The position numbers and the translations under genes are program-made. DNA of 49,214 nucleotides from Anaerolineae bacterium. GTDB taxonomy: Bacteria > Chloroflexota > Anaerolineae > Aggregatilineales > Aggregatilineaceae. Every line of letters begins with the position of its first letter. Within the stretch, counting starts at the first letter, position 1. Of this stretch, positions 16,006 through 25,069 are shown one piece after another. The DNA lies in assembly GCA_016930015.1 (NCBI GenBank), contig JAFGHR010000043.1, positions 1-49,214 on the forward strand, read 5' to 3'. The notes beneath the pieces are model-generated. The model saw only the letters and a program-made list of their open reading frames with translations, did no database searches and was not told the origin of the DNA.

Positions 16006-17808
16006 CTAATCCTCAATGATAATCTGAATCGCGTCGATTTCCTGGCGCAGCGCCTTAGACTGTTCTGCCTTGTCGTGCAGGGCAGTTTGTTGTTGGTGGT
16101 ACCGTTCGGAAAACACGCTGAGCTGGCTGAATACCGGTGACAAAATCTGCTGGCCATATTGCAGCAGCCGGTTGCGTTCACGGTTGGTCAGGTCAACCAT
16201 GGCCTCATTGTAGCTGTGCTGTAATGTGCTCAGCCGGTTATCTAACTCTTTGGCGGCATCACGTTTCAGTTTGCGCCAGTACAACATGGCCGCCGCGCCG
16301 CCGCCAACCAGCAGGGCCGGGCCTACAACCAGCGTTGCCAATGCAGCCCCCGCGGTAGCCGTGATCGCGCCCGGTGCCGCGATCCCCAGAATCGCGGCGA
16401 TGATGCCGCCCAGCACAGCGGTAAAACCCGCCGAAAAACCGACCAGATTACCCCGGAACGTGTTTCTTAGATTCTCCGCCAGGCTGTTATCGGTATACGA
16501 TTTCAGCTCGGTGTCGGCGATCGCAATCGCATCTTGCAGCGCCGCGCGCTGCTCGGCGTAACCGGTAGCATCCAGCGCGCCGACTTCCTGGTTGAGCATC
16601 GTTTCGAGCCTGGTGAGCCGGTCCAGAATACTGCGCCAGTACCGGCGGCTGTGATCGACCACGGCGTTTACATACTGCTCGGAAATGCTCGTGATCTGGT
16701 CGAGGGCGCTGCCTACCACCTGTTTTTCGAATTCGTTGCGCATCTCGTTCCGGTCCAGCGTGCGACCGGCACGTTGAATCGTCAGGTTTTGTTGAATGAA
16801 CTTGTGTCCACGCGCCCGCAGGTCGGCAAACACGCGGTCGAGTTCGCGCCGCGCCGAGGCTAATTGTTCGTTGATGGCTTCGGACTGCTGCTCAAGCTCC
16901 TGGCGCAAATCGTTAACCAGCGCCGTGTCATTCGTGATCACGCCGATCTGGTTAACCAGTTGTTCGGTGTACTTGCGCGTGATACTGTCCACAAAGTCCA
17001 ACTGGGCATACAATTTTTGTTTGGCCGGAGGTACATGGCTAAACGTCGTGCGTAGATGATCACGAAATGCGTTCATTTCGCCGGGATCGCCCGCCGCCCC
17101 AGAGAAAAACCCGCGCAGCGTTTCTTTTTGTTTCAGGGCCTGCTTGGCCGACAGCATAAAAATGGCGGGCTGCAAATCCAGCAGTTCATCCAACTGCTGC
17201 TGCACAAATCCGCGCACCTCTTTTTGTTCGCGTTTTTGCAGCAGGTCGCCCTGGTTGATCACCACCACGATCTTTTTGCCATAGTCGCGGGCCAGTTCCA
17301 GGTACAACCGCTCGGTTTCGGCCAGCGCGCGTTTGGCCGAGATCAGGAAGATCACCAGGTCGCTGCGGCTGAGAAAACTCTTGGCGATGGTTTCGTGCTT
17401 GCGAAACACCGAGCCGGTTCCCGGCGTATCCACGATGACCACGCCCGGCCCGCCGGTATTAGGGTGTGTCCACTCGCGCACGATGCCCGGCTCGCGCCAG
17501 AGCGGTTCTTTGCTGCGTTGTTTCGACCACCGCACCAGCTCGATCGCGTCGGTGGTGGGTGTGATGCCCATCGGCAGCAGTTCATCACCAATCAGCGCGT
17601 TCACAAACGTGGATTTCCCGGCGTTAAATTCACCGACCACCACGATCAAAAAAAACATATCCTGGAGGTCCGCCGCGTTTTGCTGAAGTCGTTTTTTGTC
17701 CTGTGTTTCGTCGCCTACCTGGCTGACAAGTTCGGCCACCTCGTGCAGCAGCCGTACCTCGCGCTCACGGACATCGGCAATTGGGCCTTCCAATACAATA
17801 TTGGCCAT
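16006..17808 (-). CDS. bacterial dynamin-like GTPase (second of a pair)
   Basis: A 600-residue dynamin-family protein. GTPase motifs are G1 GEFNAGKST (59-67), the PTTDA switch, G3 VDTPGTGSVF and G4 VINQGDLL. Long helical stretches surround a hydrophobic glycine/alanine-rich segment (about 435-510, starting near VGFSAGFTAVLGGI), which probably inserts into the membrane as the paddle of bacterial dynamins does. A helical region ends the protein. Bacterial dynamins remodel or protect membranes and often occur as tandem, unequal pairs that assemble together. The partner is the gene directly upstream, only seven bases away. Confidence 0.9.
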   Translation of the reverse strand: MANIVLEGPIADVREREVRLLHEVAELVSQVGDETQDKKRLQQNAADLQDMFFLIVVVGEFNAGKSTFVNALIGDELLPMGITPTTDAIELVRWSKQRSKEPLWREPGIVREWTHPNTGGPGVVIVDTPGTGSVFRKHETIAKSFLSRSDLVIFLISAKRALAETERLYLELARDYGKKIVVVINQGDLLQKREQKEVRGFVQQQLDELLDLQPAIFMLSAKQALKQKETLRGFFSGAAGDPGEMNAFRDHLRTTFSHVPPAKQKLYAQLDFVDSITRKYTEQLVNQIGVITNDTALVNDLRQELEQQSEAINEQLASARRELDRVFADLRARGHKFIQQNLTIQRAGRTLDRNEMRNEFEKQVVGSALDQITSISEQYVNAVVDHSRRYWRSILDRLTRLETMLNQEVGALDATGYAEQRAALQDAIAIADTELKSYTDNSLAENLRNTFRGNLVGFSAGFTAVLGGIIAAILGIAAPGAITATAGAALATLVVGPALLVGGGAAAMLYWRKLKRDAAKELDNRLSTLQHSYNEAMVDLTNRERNRLLQYGQQILSPVFSQLSVFSERYHQQQTALHDKAEQSKALRQEIDAIQIIIED

Positions 17809-17815
17809 TGGGAAC

Positions 17816-19705
17816 CTAATCCTTCACAGTCTGGTCGGGCGGAGTGCCGATCATAGCGGACAGTCCGGCCTGGATGCGCAGCGACGCCTGTTGGTGCGTT
17901 TCAATATCGCGGCGAAGCTCGTCTAACAATTCGGTCTGAGATTCGATCAAGCGGGTGAACGGCGCCACCGCATCCCGGCGTAGTTGGACGCCGTGCGCCA
18001 ACAGTTCATCCGCTGCCCCGCGCAGCCGGGTCACGTAATCATGTTGGTGCTGGCGCAGGCGATTTTCGTACTGCTTGCCGCGATACCATCCCCGCACCGG
18101 CACCAGCGCCAGCCCTAACACCACCATGCTGATGCCGACCGCGAAAACGACCAGCACCGCGCCCATACCCGGCGTCGTATTGGAAAATGAACTGACGGCA
18201 ATACCCAATATCAGGCACACTGTCATGATCTGCCACAGCGCCAGGATAATGAGCGTGTTGCGCAGGGTGCGGTCCAGCCGGTCCAGTTCAAAATGCTCCG
18301 CCTTGCGCAAAATGTCGTCCATTTCGCCGCGCACGTCACGCAAAAAACTGCGTTCGTAACGAAGCGGCGTTTGGATTTTGCCGATCACCTTGTTTTCCAG
18401 GCTCGGCGGCAGTTCCTTGACCGCCCCGCGCGTGTAATCGACCAGTTCGTCGATATCTTGCAGATCACGACCTTCCAGGCGCGGGCCGAGCTTGTCAACG
18501 GCCTTAGGGATTTTCTGTAAGGTTTCGCGCACCTTGTAGCGCTCAAAGGCATTTTCGGCGCGGGTCTGTCCCCCAAAACGGCGAACCAGCCGCGCGATCC
18601 CGATCATCTCACCCAGCCCGCCAAAAAAGAGCGAAATCCCCCGTGAGAACTGGAACAGGTCACCAATCGCCCGCTGCCCACGCTGGATCGCTTCGCCCCA
18701 GGCGTTGTTAATGTCGTTGATCGTATCATCGATTGTTTTCCGCTGATCACGCTGGCTGTGCGTAATCTGCACGTCGATGTTTTCGGTCGTTTTGCGGTGA
18801 TCGTCCAGCGCGGCTTGTTGATCCTGCACCAGGACCAACGCCGACTTGGTCACGTTCTGGCATATCTGGACCGGTGTTTCGAGCTTCTGGCGGAAGCGCT
18901 CGACATCACCCAGCGTCTCTTTGATATATTCCTCAACATCGACCAGGCCGCTTTCATCCCACACGATCTCGTCGCGGGGTGTTTCCCGCTGCGCGTCGAG
19001 CGCCTGCCGGGCCGATACCAGCCATACGCGCGGCTCGACACCCAGGTGCAGGCGGCACTGTTCCAGCACAAAATCACGAACCTGGGTGCGTTCTTCCGGC
19101 TCCAACACGTCAACCTGGTTCACAATCACATTCACCCGTTTGCCGAAAGCTTCGAGTTCCTGCAAGTATTCCAGGTTGCTGGCGGTCAATACCTGGGTGG
19201 CGATCATGACCAGCATCACCACGTCGGCGCGGTGCAAGAACCGCCGGGTCAGGTCTTCATGCATGCGGAATACCGACTCCAACCCCGGCGTATCTACCAG
19301 GCTGAGGTTTTCCAGCAGCGGGCTGGGATAAAAGACCGTCTCGACCTCGCCCGACCGTATACGCTGCATATCCGGGCCGTGCCGTAAAATCACAATATGG
19401 TCGGTGGTCGGGATCGGCCCGACTTCCATCACCTCCTCGCCAAGCAGGGCGTTAATGATGCTGGACTTGCCGGAGCTAAACGGCCCGACCATGACCATCA
19501 AAAAGGGGTGATTGGTATGAAACAGGGCATCGCGCACCTGTTCCATCTGGCTTTCGGGCAGCCCATCGACACGGCCCAGTGTTTCCAGCAAGCTGGTGAT
19601 CTCGTCATGCTCCTGGCGGCGGATCGTTTCGTAATGGCGGAGCAGTTTCGTCGAAACCTGTTCAGAGTCCAAAACACACCTACCCGTCTGGGAATAGTTA
19701 TCCAT
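17816..19705 (-). CDS. bacterial dynamin-like GTPase (first of a pair)
   Basis: A 629-residue dynamin-family GTPase. G1 is GPFSSGKSS (74-82), then GPIPTTDHIV, G3 VDTPGLESVF and G4 VNQVDVL. Two adjacent hydrophobic helices lie near the C-terminal third (LIILALWQIMTVCLILGIAV, and a second from GMGAVLVVFAVGIS), a likely membrane hairpin. It differs clearly in sequence from its downstream neighbour, as expected for a heteromeric dynamin pair. I chose the ATG at 19705, which falls 16 bases after the stop of the nucleoside kinase; a longer frame from 19762 would overlap that gene by 41 bases. Confidence 0.9.
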   Translation of the reverse strand: MDNYSQTGRCVLDSEQVSTKLLRHYETIRRQEHDEITSLLETLGRVDGLPESQMEQVRDALFHTNHPFLMVMVGPFSSGKSSIINALLGEEVMEVGPIPTTDHIVILRHGPDMQRIRSGEVETVFYPSPLLENLSLVDTPGLESVFRMHEDLTRRFLHRADVVMLVMIATQVLTASNLEYLQELEAFGKRVNVIVNQVDVLEPEERTQVRDFVLEQCRLHLGVEPRVWLVSARQALDAQRETPRDEIVWDESGLVDVEEYIKETLGDVERFRQKLETPVQICQNVTKSALVLVQDQQAALDDHRKTTENIDVQITHSQRDQRKTIDDTINDINNAWGEAIQRGQRAIGDLFQFSRGISLFFGGLGEMIGIARLVRRFGGQTRAENAFERYKVRETLQKIPKAVDKLGPRLEGRDLQDIDELVDYTRGAVKELPPSLENKVIGKIQTPLRYERSFLRDVRGEMDDILRKAEHFELDRLDRTLRNTLIILALWQIMTVCLILGIAVSSFSNTTPGMGAVLVVFAVGISMVVLGLALVPVRGWYRGKQYENRLRQHQHDYVTRLRGAADELLAHGVQLRRDAVAPFTRLIESQTELLDELRRDIETHQQASLRIQAGLSAMIGTPPDQTVKD

Positions 19706-19721
19706 GCGCCTTGTGATCGAG

Positions 19722-21449
19722 TCAACTGCGCCCCGGTGAATAATCGCGCAGGATCGAGCCACCGATAAATTCTCGCAGCAGCGAGTTGTCAGGTACCAGT
19801 TCGGTATCCATGGGCATGAGCCACCCCAGGATCGCCAGCAGCCGCCGCGCTTCGAGATAATGCGCCTGGGACGGTTCCACCTGAAGCAGCAGCGGTTCGG
19901 CCAGTGGACGCAGCACCGCCAACTCGTACACCAGCGCCGAGTTAAACATCACGTCGGCGTGTTCCTGGTATGGAAAGATGTTCCGTTTTTCACCACGACG
20001 CACACTTTCCCACCGAGAAAGCGTATCCAGAGCCGAATAACCCCGGTAGGTTGCGTCCCGCACAATCCGGCGAATCAGGCGGACATCCGTGGTTGGCACC
20101 CGGTTATGCCGGTCTACGTTGAGTTGGGTGAGCGCCGACACATACAGCCGGTAAATGCGCGCGGTGGGCAGCGCTGACACCAACTGCGGATTAAGCCCGT
20201 GAATACCTTCGATGATCAGGATATGATCGGGACTAAGCTGCACTTCTTCACCAAGCTGGCGCAGCCCTGACTTAAAGTCAAAATGCGGGATCGGTACCGG
20301 TTTTCCGGCGATCAGGTCGAGCAACTGCTGGTTGAACAGCGGCACGTCAACCGTTTCCAGCGCTTCATAGTCGTACTCGCCGTTTTCATCACGTGGTGTC
20401 AGGTGCCGGTCGACAAAATAAGCGTCCATTTCTAGCGTATACGGCTGGAGGCCCTGCGCCATTAACTGCACTGCCAGCCGCTTCGAAAATGTCGTTTTGC
20501 CGGACGACGACGGCCCCGCGATCAACACCAGCCGCAGGCCATCGGGATGCCGCTGGGCGATATCAGACGCGATCTGCGCGATACGCTGTTCGTGCAGCGC
20601 TTCGTTGACCAACACCAGTTCACGCGCTCGCCCATCGCGGATCGCCTGGTTGAGATGCCCGATATCTTCCACACCCAGCAGCCGCAGCCATTCCTCGGTT
20701 TGGCGGAAGTTCGCTGTTAGCTGCGGTGAATGCGTGTAGGGCTGGATGATCGTGGGACTTTCGCGGCGCGGATACTGCAACACAAACCCATCGTCGTCCT
20801 GAAACAGGTTAAACAGCGTCAGGTAGCCAGAGTTGGGCACCATATACCCGTAGAAATAGTCATACTCACCCCGCAGTTTGTACAGCGTGAGATAGTCTTT
20901 GGTGCGAAACTCCAGCAGGCGCACTTTGTCGTCATCACCACACGTTTTGAATAACTCGACAGCGTCTTCGAGTTTGACCTCGTGGCGCGTAATCGGCTCG
21001 TTTTCCGCGACAATTTCCTGCATCCGGGTTTTGATCGACTCGATCTCTTCGGCGCTAAACGGGTCGCGTCCCCGCACATTACAAAAGTAGGCGCCGCTGG
21101 GCAGGGAATAGTTGATCTCAATCTGGGCATCGGGAAACAACTCGGTGGCCGCCACCGTCAGCAAAAAAGCCAGCGAACGCCGGTAAATGCGCCCGCCATC
21201 ACCGGAGTCTGTCTTGACCAGTTCGATACGTATATCACGCACAACCGGCATGGTAAGCTCGCGCAGTCTGCCATCCACGATGGCCGCCACGCTGAGCGCG
21301 CCGTGTGTTGGCTGCTCGTCTACATACGCCCTGACAAATGTCTCAAGCGTAGCCCCAACCGGTCCTTCCAGGATCGTATTATCCGGAAACGTCACCTGAA
21401 CCACTGTGCGCGGTTCAGCATGACGAATGACTGACGTCCGTACTGCCAT
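19722..21449 (-). CDS. TGS-domain nucleoside (uridine) kinase
   Basis: A 575-residue three-part protein. Residues about 15-80 form a TGS-like domain (VTFPDNTILEGPVGATLETF). Residues about 85-180 resemble the second additional domain of threonyl-tRNA synthetase (INYSLPSGAYFCNV region), though the family's zinc-site residues are not evident. Residues about 300-575 are a P-loop uridine kinase / phosphoribulokinase-type domain with AGPSSSGKTTFSKRL (311-325), the DAYFVDR segment and HFDFKSGLR. The kinase part would phosphorylate a nucleoside, probably uridine; the N-terminal domains suggest regulation or binding to RNA. GGGAG precedes the ATG. The gene sits 41 bases after the amylase gene and 16 before the dynamin pair, so a four-gene operon is likely. 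Confidence 0.88.
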   Translation of the reverse strand: MAVRTSVIRHAEPRTVVQVTFPDNTILEGPVGATLETFVRAYVDEQPTHGALSVAAIVDGRLRELTMPVVRDIRIELVKTDSGDGGRIYRRSLAFLLTVAATELFPDAQIEINYSLPSGAYFCNVRGRDPFSAEEIESIKTRMQEIVAENEPITRHEVKLEDAVELFKTCGDDDKVRLLEFRTKDYLTLYKLRGEYDYFYGYMVPNSGYLTLFNLFQDDDGFVLQYPRRESPTIIQPYTHSPQLTANFRQTEEWLRLLGVEDIGHLNQAIRDGRARELVLVNEALHEQRIAQIASDIAQRHPDGLRLVLIAGPSSSGKTTFSKRLAVQLMAQGLQPYTLEMDAYFVDRHLTPRDENGEYDYEALETVDVPLFNQQLLDLIAGKPVPIPHFDFKSGLRQLGEEVQLSPDHILIIEGIHGLNPQLVSALPTARIYRLYVSALTQLNVDRHNRVPTTDVRLIRRIVRDATYRGYSALDTLSRWESVRRGEKRNIFPYQEHADVMFNSALVYELAVLRPLAEPLLLQVEPSQAHYLEARRLLAILGWLMPMDTELVPDNSLLREFIGGSILRDYSPGRS

Positions 21450-21490
21450 GTATGGCTCCCAACTGTGTATCGCGTTATTTACGCTGCTTC

Positions 21491-22936
21491 TTATTCTAAA
21501 CCGATCACGAAACCCGTTCGCGGCGGCGCGTTGATCGTCACTGTTGTGCCGTGCAAGACCACGTGTTGAGCATCACCAAACACCGCGTGCGCGTGTGCTG
21601 CACCTTGTCCAAGCGGCACATCCAGCGTTTTTGCTTCAGCCGCCGTGTTGAAGGCGACTACGAGCCGCTGTGTTTCGTACTTGCGTTCAAAGGCATACAA
21701 TTCGCCTTCCGCCAGCAGGGTACGGTATGTGCCCCGCCGCAGCGCAGGGTGAGCCTTGCGCACCCGAATCGTTTGGCGCACATAATCCAGCAGGTCCATG
21801 TCCCACTGAGCACGATCCCAGGGCATCGCGCCGCGTGACGCGGGTTCGTACCCGCCGCTCAAACCGATTTCATCACCATAATACACCATCGGCGCGCCGG
21901 GCATCGTCATCTGGAACAACATCGCCAGCTTGAGCGCGCTTTTGTTGTCTTGAACCATGGTGATAAACCGGGCCGTGTCGTGACTGCCCAACAGGTTCAA
22001 CTGCGCCATCGTGATTTCCCAGTCATACAGCGCCAGCATGTCGTCGATTGTTTTGGCAAATGCAGCGGCGTCGAGCGGTTGGAGCCGATCAAAACCGCCA
22101 CCAGGATACAAGGGCGCCAGCGAACGCGCACCGAAAAAGGCCATTGCGGCGCGAGTCTGGATGTAGTTCATCACCGCGTCATACTGGTCGCCTTGCAGCC
22201 AGCGCTGTGACTCGTGCCATATCTCGCCCACAATATAGGCTTCGGGATTGGCACCCTTCACGCGCCGCCGGAATTCCTGCCAGAACGCGTCATCGTCGAT
22301 CTCATACGGGACATCCAGCCGCCAGCCGTCGATCCCAAACTTGACCCAGTATTCGGCGATATCCCAAATAAACGCGCGCACCTGCGGGTTGGTCGTGTTC
22401 AGTTCGGGCAGCGCATGAAGACCGAGCCAGGCTCCGTAGTTTGGCGCCTGTTCGTGATCATAGGCGTTTAACGGCAGCCCCTTCACCGTGAACCAATCCA
22501 GGTAAGGCGACTGCTCGCCGCATTCCAGGATGTGATTAAACTGGAAAAAACCACGGCTGGCGTGGTTAAACACACCATCCAACACCACGTTGATACCGCG
22601 TGCATGCGCCGCGTCTACCAGTTCTCGCAGCGCGGCATTCCCGCCCAACAGCGGATCAACCTGGTAGTAGTCGTGTGTGTGGTAACGGTGGTTCGATGCT
22701 GACTGAAATATAGGATTAAAGTATATGGCCGTGATTCCCAGGTTTTCCAAATGATCCAGGTGTTCGGCCACACCGAGCAAATCACCGCCCTTAAAACCGC
22801 GCGGCGTTGGCGGGGAGTCCCAGGCTTCGAGATTGGATGGTTTGGTTACGCGTTCACTGGTGGCGAAGCGATCAGGGAATATCTGGTAAAAAACAGCATC
22901 CTTAACCCAGTCGGGTGTTTTGATCGTATGAGACAC
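21491..22936 (-). CDS. GH13 alpha-amylase family glycoside hydrolase
   Basis: A cytoplasmic (no signal peptide) GH13 enzyme of about 481 residues that should act on alpha-1,4-glucans or maltodextrins. It shows the conserved regions in order: FYQIFPDRF, GITAIYFNPIFQS, region I DGVFNHASRGF, region II DGWRLDVPYEI with the nucleophile Asp (about 208), region III VGEIWHES with the acid/base Glu (about 238), and region IV LLGSHDTARF. It looks like the neopullulanase / cyclomaltodextrinase group but lacks their N-terminal beta domain. I prefer the GTG at 22936, which has GGAG six bases upstream; an ATG at 22963 would add nine residues and has no ribosome site. Confidence 0.92.
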   Translation of the reverse strand: MSHTIKTPDWVKDAVFYQIFPDRFATSERVTKPSNLEAWDSPPTPRGFKGGDLLGVAEHLDHLENLGITAIYFNPIFQSASNHRYHTHDYYQVDPLLGGNAALRELVDAAHARGINVVLDGVFNHASRGFFQFNHILECGEQSPYLDWFTVKGLPLNAYDHEQAPNYGAWLGLHALPELNTTNPQVRAFIWDIAEYWVKFGIDGWRLDVPYEIDDDAFWQEFRRRVKGANPEAYIVGEIWHESQRWLQGDQYDAVMNYIQTRAAMAFFGARSLAPLYPGGGFDRLQPLDAAAFAKTIDDMLALYDWEITMAQLNLLGSHDTARFITMVQDNKSALKLAMLFQMTMPGAPMVYYGDEIGLSGGYEPASRGAMPWDRAQWDMDLLDYVRQTIRVRKAHPALRRGTYRTLLAEGELYAFERKYETQRLVVAFNTAAEAKTLDVPLGQGAAHAHAVFGDAQHVVLHGTTVTINAPPRTGFVIGLE

Positions 22937-23101
22937 CGCGTTCTCCAATAGATTATGACACATTCAGTACAAGCTGTTGACTCAGAATGGTACCTACTCT
23001 ATACGCAGTCGGCAAAACTTGCGTTGCATGGGTATAGATCGACACATGGGGTGGCAGCGTGCAATCACCGAATAGTAGTGTATCACAATGGGAGGGCAGG
23101 T

Positions 23102-24898
23102 TTAATGGTACTCGTCACCTTCGATATATTCCGGTGGTGTCTGGAATTCCGGCGCAATCTGTATTAAGTCACGCTCAGTCATAACACGCCCGTTCAGCTT
23201 ATAAAACAGATCGGCATTCACCGCGCCATCAACCGCATAACGCCAGCGCTCGGTTCCAACCTGCCGCAGTACCGACCGGCAGTGATCACAGCGCACGACA
23301 CATCGCGCTCGTGGAATCCCCAATACACGATAACGCCGGTCTTCGAGAAAGAGTGTTCCCTTTTCGCACACCGGGCAGATGGACAGGAAAAACCCCTGCC
23401 GGACACGGCGGTCGAGATTGGCCGCATTAAACACGTATACGCCCAGGTAGGCCGCTGCCACCAGCAGCACACCACCGCCTAACCACATAACCAGGGGCGA
23501 CTGTGACGAGTCGCCGCCCGGCGGTTCCTCGCTGGATACAGCCGATTCACTGTCGTTCCCATTGTCAGACGGCGGGACGAGGTCCGAGTCGCCGCCGGAG
23601 GGTTCCGCCAGGGCGGCGGCCAGCGGCGTAGCGGTATGGGTGGGTGATTCGGTTGGCGTATGGCTGGGCGCAGGCGTGTTCGACGGCGCCGCGGTCGCGG
23701 TGGATGTTGGCGTGGCTGTAGCCGTTGGCAGCGGCGTGTTTGACGGGGACACGGTCGGCGTCAGTGTGGCTGTGGCGGTCGGTGTCAGGGACGGTGCCGG
23801 GGTATCCGTCGGTGCTGAAGTTGGCAGCGCGGCGGCGGCTTCGACGGTTGGAACAGCGGTATCCGTGGGAGCCTCGGTAGGCGTCGATGACGGCGCAGCG
23901 GTCGCTGTGGGCGGCGGTGTATGTGATGCCGTTGGCGTCAGCGTATCGGTTTGGGTCGCTGTGGGTGTTGGTGTGAACGTTTCGGTAGGCAGCGGTGACG
24001 GTGTATTGGTCGTGGTCATCGTGTGCGAGGGTGTTGGTGTAGCCGATGCTGTCAGGGTCGGCGAATCGGTCGCCGTCGGTGAGTCGGTCACTGTCGGCGA
24101 ATCAGTCGCCGTTGGCGAGTTGGTCGCCGTTAACGTATCTGTTGGTGTCTGTGTGGCGGTCGCTGTCGCTGTCGCCGTCGCAGTATGTGTAGGTGTGCGG
24201 GTCGCGGTGCGGCGTACCGGCACACGCGTAAAACTCGGTGTTAGCTCCGGTTCGTCAACCACACCCAGCCGGGTTATATCACTCACCCACACCACGAGGT
24301 CACGTCGAATCCAGCCGTACCCATCGCCGTAGCGCACCATGATCCAACTGCCCTCCTGGTTGATGGCCACCGGATCAACGACATCGCCGGTAAACAACTC
24401 GCCGACAGACAGGTAACCCTGGCCGGGACCGGAACGCACATACGCCCCACCGAGGTCTACGCGAACCCAATTGGCATTGGGGGTATGGGTTGGGCCGCCG
24501 GGCGTGGTTGTCGTGTGGCTCAATGGGCGCGGCAGCGGGGTAGGTTCGGGGTCCGTCATCACGGGCAGCCCGTTGGTGTTTAAGCGCCAGCTCACAACGT
24601 CGTGCTGCACCCAACCGCGTGTATACAGGTAATTGATCAGAATCCATTCACCATCCAGGCTGCGGGCCAACGGCTGCACCCAGGTCTTAAAGATCAAATA
24701 CCCAATTGCATCATACTGGTAGCCGGGACCTGACCGGACATTGATACCGGCTTCTTCCCGTACCCAGTTGATGTTTGGTGTTGCGGTCGGGGTATTATCC
24801 TGGGCCTGGATTAAACTACCCATTCCCGACATCAGGGCCAGGAATAACACGACTGCGAGTAATAATCCGGACAAGCCCAGGCGATATGTGCGTGACAT
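23102..24898 (-). CDS. secreted SH3-domain protein with Thr/Pro-rich stalk, membrane helix and zinc ribbon
   Basis: A 598-residue envelope protein of unusual build. A signal peptide or anchor is followed by two bacterial SH3 domains (about 45-105 and 140-205; both begin with a N-W-V-R/N-V-RSGPGxxY pattern). Residues about 225-440 are a low-complexity stalk of Thr, Pro, Ser and Ala with 6-residue repeats (DSPTAT). A hydrophobic helix near 475-495 (MWLGGGVLLVAAAYLGVYVF) crosses the membrane. The C-terminal 105 residues carry two Cys pairs (CPVCEKG and CDHCRSV), a zinc-ribbon pattern, presumably inside the cell. SH3b domains often bind cell-wall peptides; the layout suggests an external sensor or scaffold linked to a cytoplasmic zinc ribbon. 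Start at 24898 is supported by GAGAG five bases upstream. Confidence 0.8.
   Translation of the reverse strand: MSRTYRLGLSGLLLAVVLFLALMSGMGSLIQAQDNTPTATPNINWVREEAGINVRSGPGYQYDAIGYLIFKTWVQPLARSLDGEWILINYLYTRGWVQHDVVSWRLNTNGLPVMTDPEPTPLPRPLSHTTTTPGGPTHTPNANWVRVDLGGAYVRSGPGQGYLSVGELFTGDVVDPVAINQEGSWIMVRYGDGYGWIRRDLVVWVSDITRLGVVDEPELTPSFTRVPVRRTATRTPTHTATATATATATQTPTDTLTATNSPTATDSPTVTDSPTATDSPTLTASATPTPSHTMTTTNTPSPLPTETFTPTPTATQTDTLTPTASHTPPPTATAAPSSTPTEAPTDTAVPTVEAAAALPTSAPTDTPAPSLTPTATATLTPTVSPSNTPLPTATATPTSTATAAPSNTPAPSHTPTESPTHTATPLAAALAEPSGGDSDLVPPSDNGNDSESAVSSEEPPGGDSSQSPLVMWLGGGVLLVAAAYLGVYVFNAANLDRRVRQGFFLSICPVCEKGTLFLEDRRYRVLGIPRARCVVRCDHCRSVLRQVGTERWRYAVDGAVNADLFYKLNGRVMTERDLIQIAPEFQTPPEYIEGDEYH
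24051..24122 (-). repeat. four tandem 18-bp units in the stalk of the SH3 protein
   Basis: Units at 24051-24068, 24069-24086, 24087-24104 and 24105-24122 encode the hexapeptide DSPT(A/V/L)T on the minus strand (the last unit has Asn first). They differ mainly at third positions. They are part of a larger degenerate Thr/Pro-rich region. Confidence 0.7.
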
Positions 24899-24977
24899 GA
24901 ACACTCTCGATATTCGACCGGTCAGCGTGCGCTTATCCTACCATGAGCGAGCAAGCCGACCTAACTGCTCGGTCAAG

Positions 24978-25021
24978 CCGGGGCGGCATCCCATCACGAA
25001 TGCGTGATGGAACCGCCCCGG
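24978..25021. terminator. strong hairpin after the ACIII operon
   Basis: CCGGGGCGG (24978-24986) pairs with CCGCCCCGG (25013-25021), and CCATCAC (24991-24997) with GTGATGG (25004-25010) around a six-base loop. It lies about 50 bases beyond the stop of the cytochrome gene. No T-run follows on either strand, so it may act as a 3'-end stabilising or Rho-assisted element instead of a classical intrinsic terminator. Confidence 0.55.
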
Positions 25022-25069
25022 TCGTCATACAAACAGGCAAATTTACCTGGCTGCACGTTTTTCCTGGCG

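Noticed and set aside
17056..17856. 266-codon plus-strand frame
   Set aside because: Antisense to the well-supported dynamin gene and without any family motif.
23562..24332. 256-codon plus-strand frame rich in Val, Gly and Ala
   Set aside because: It is the exact antisense of the Thr/Pro-rich stalk of the SH3 protein; the composition follows from the repeat and there is no motif or ribosome site.
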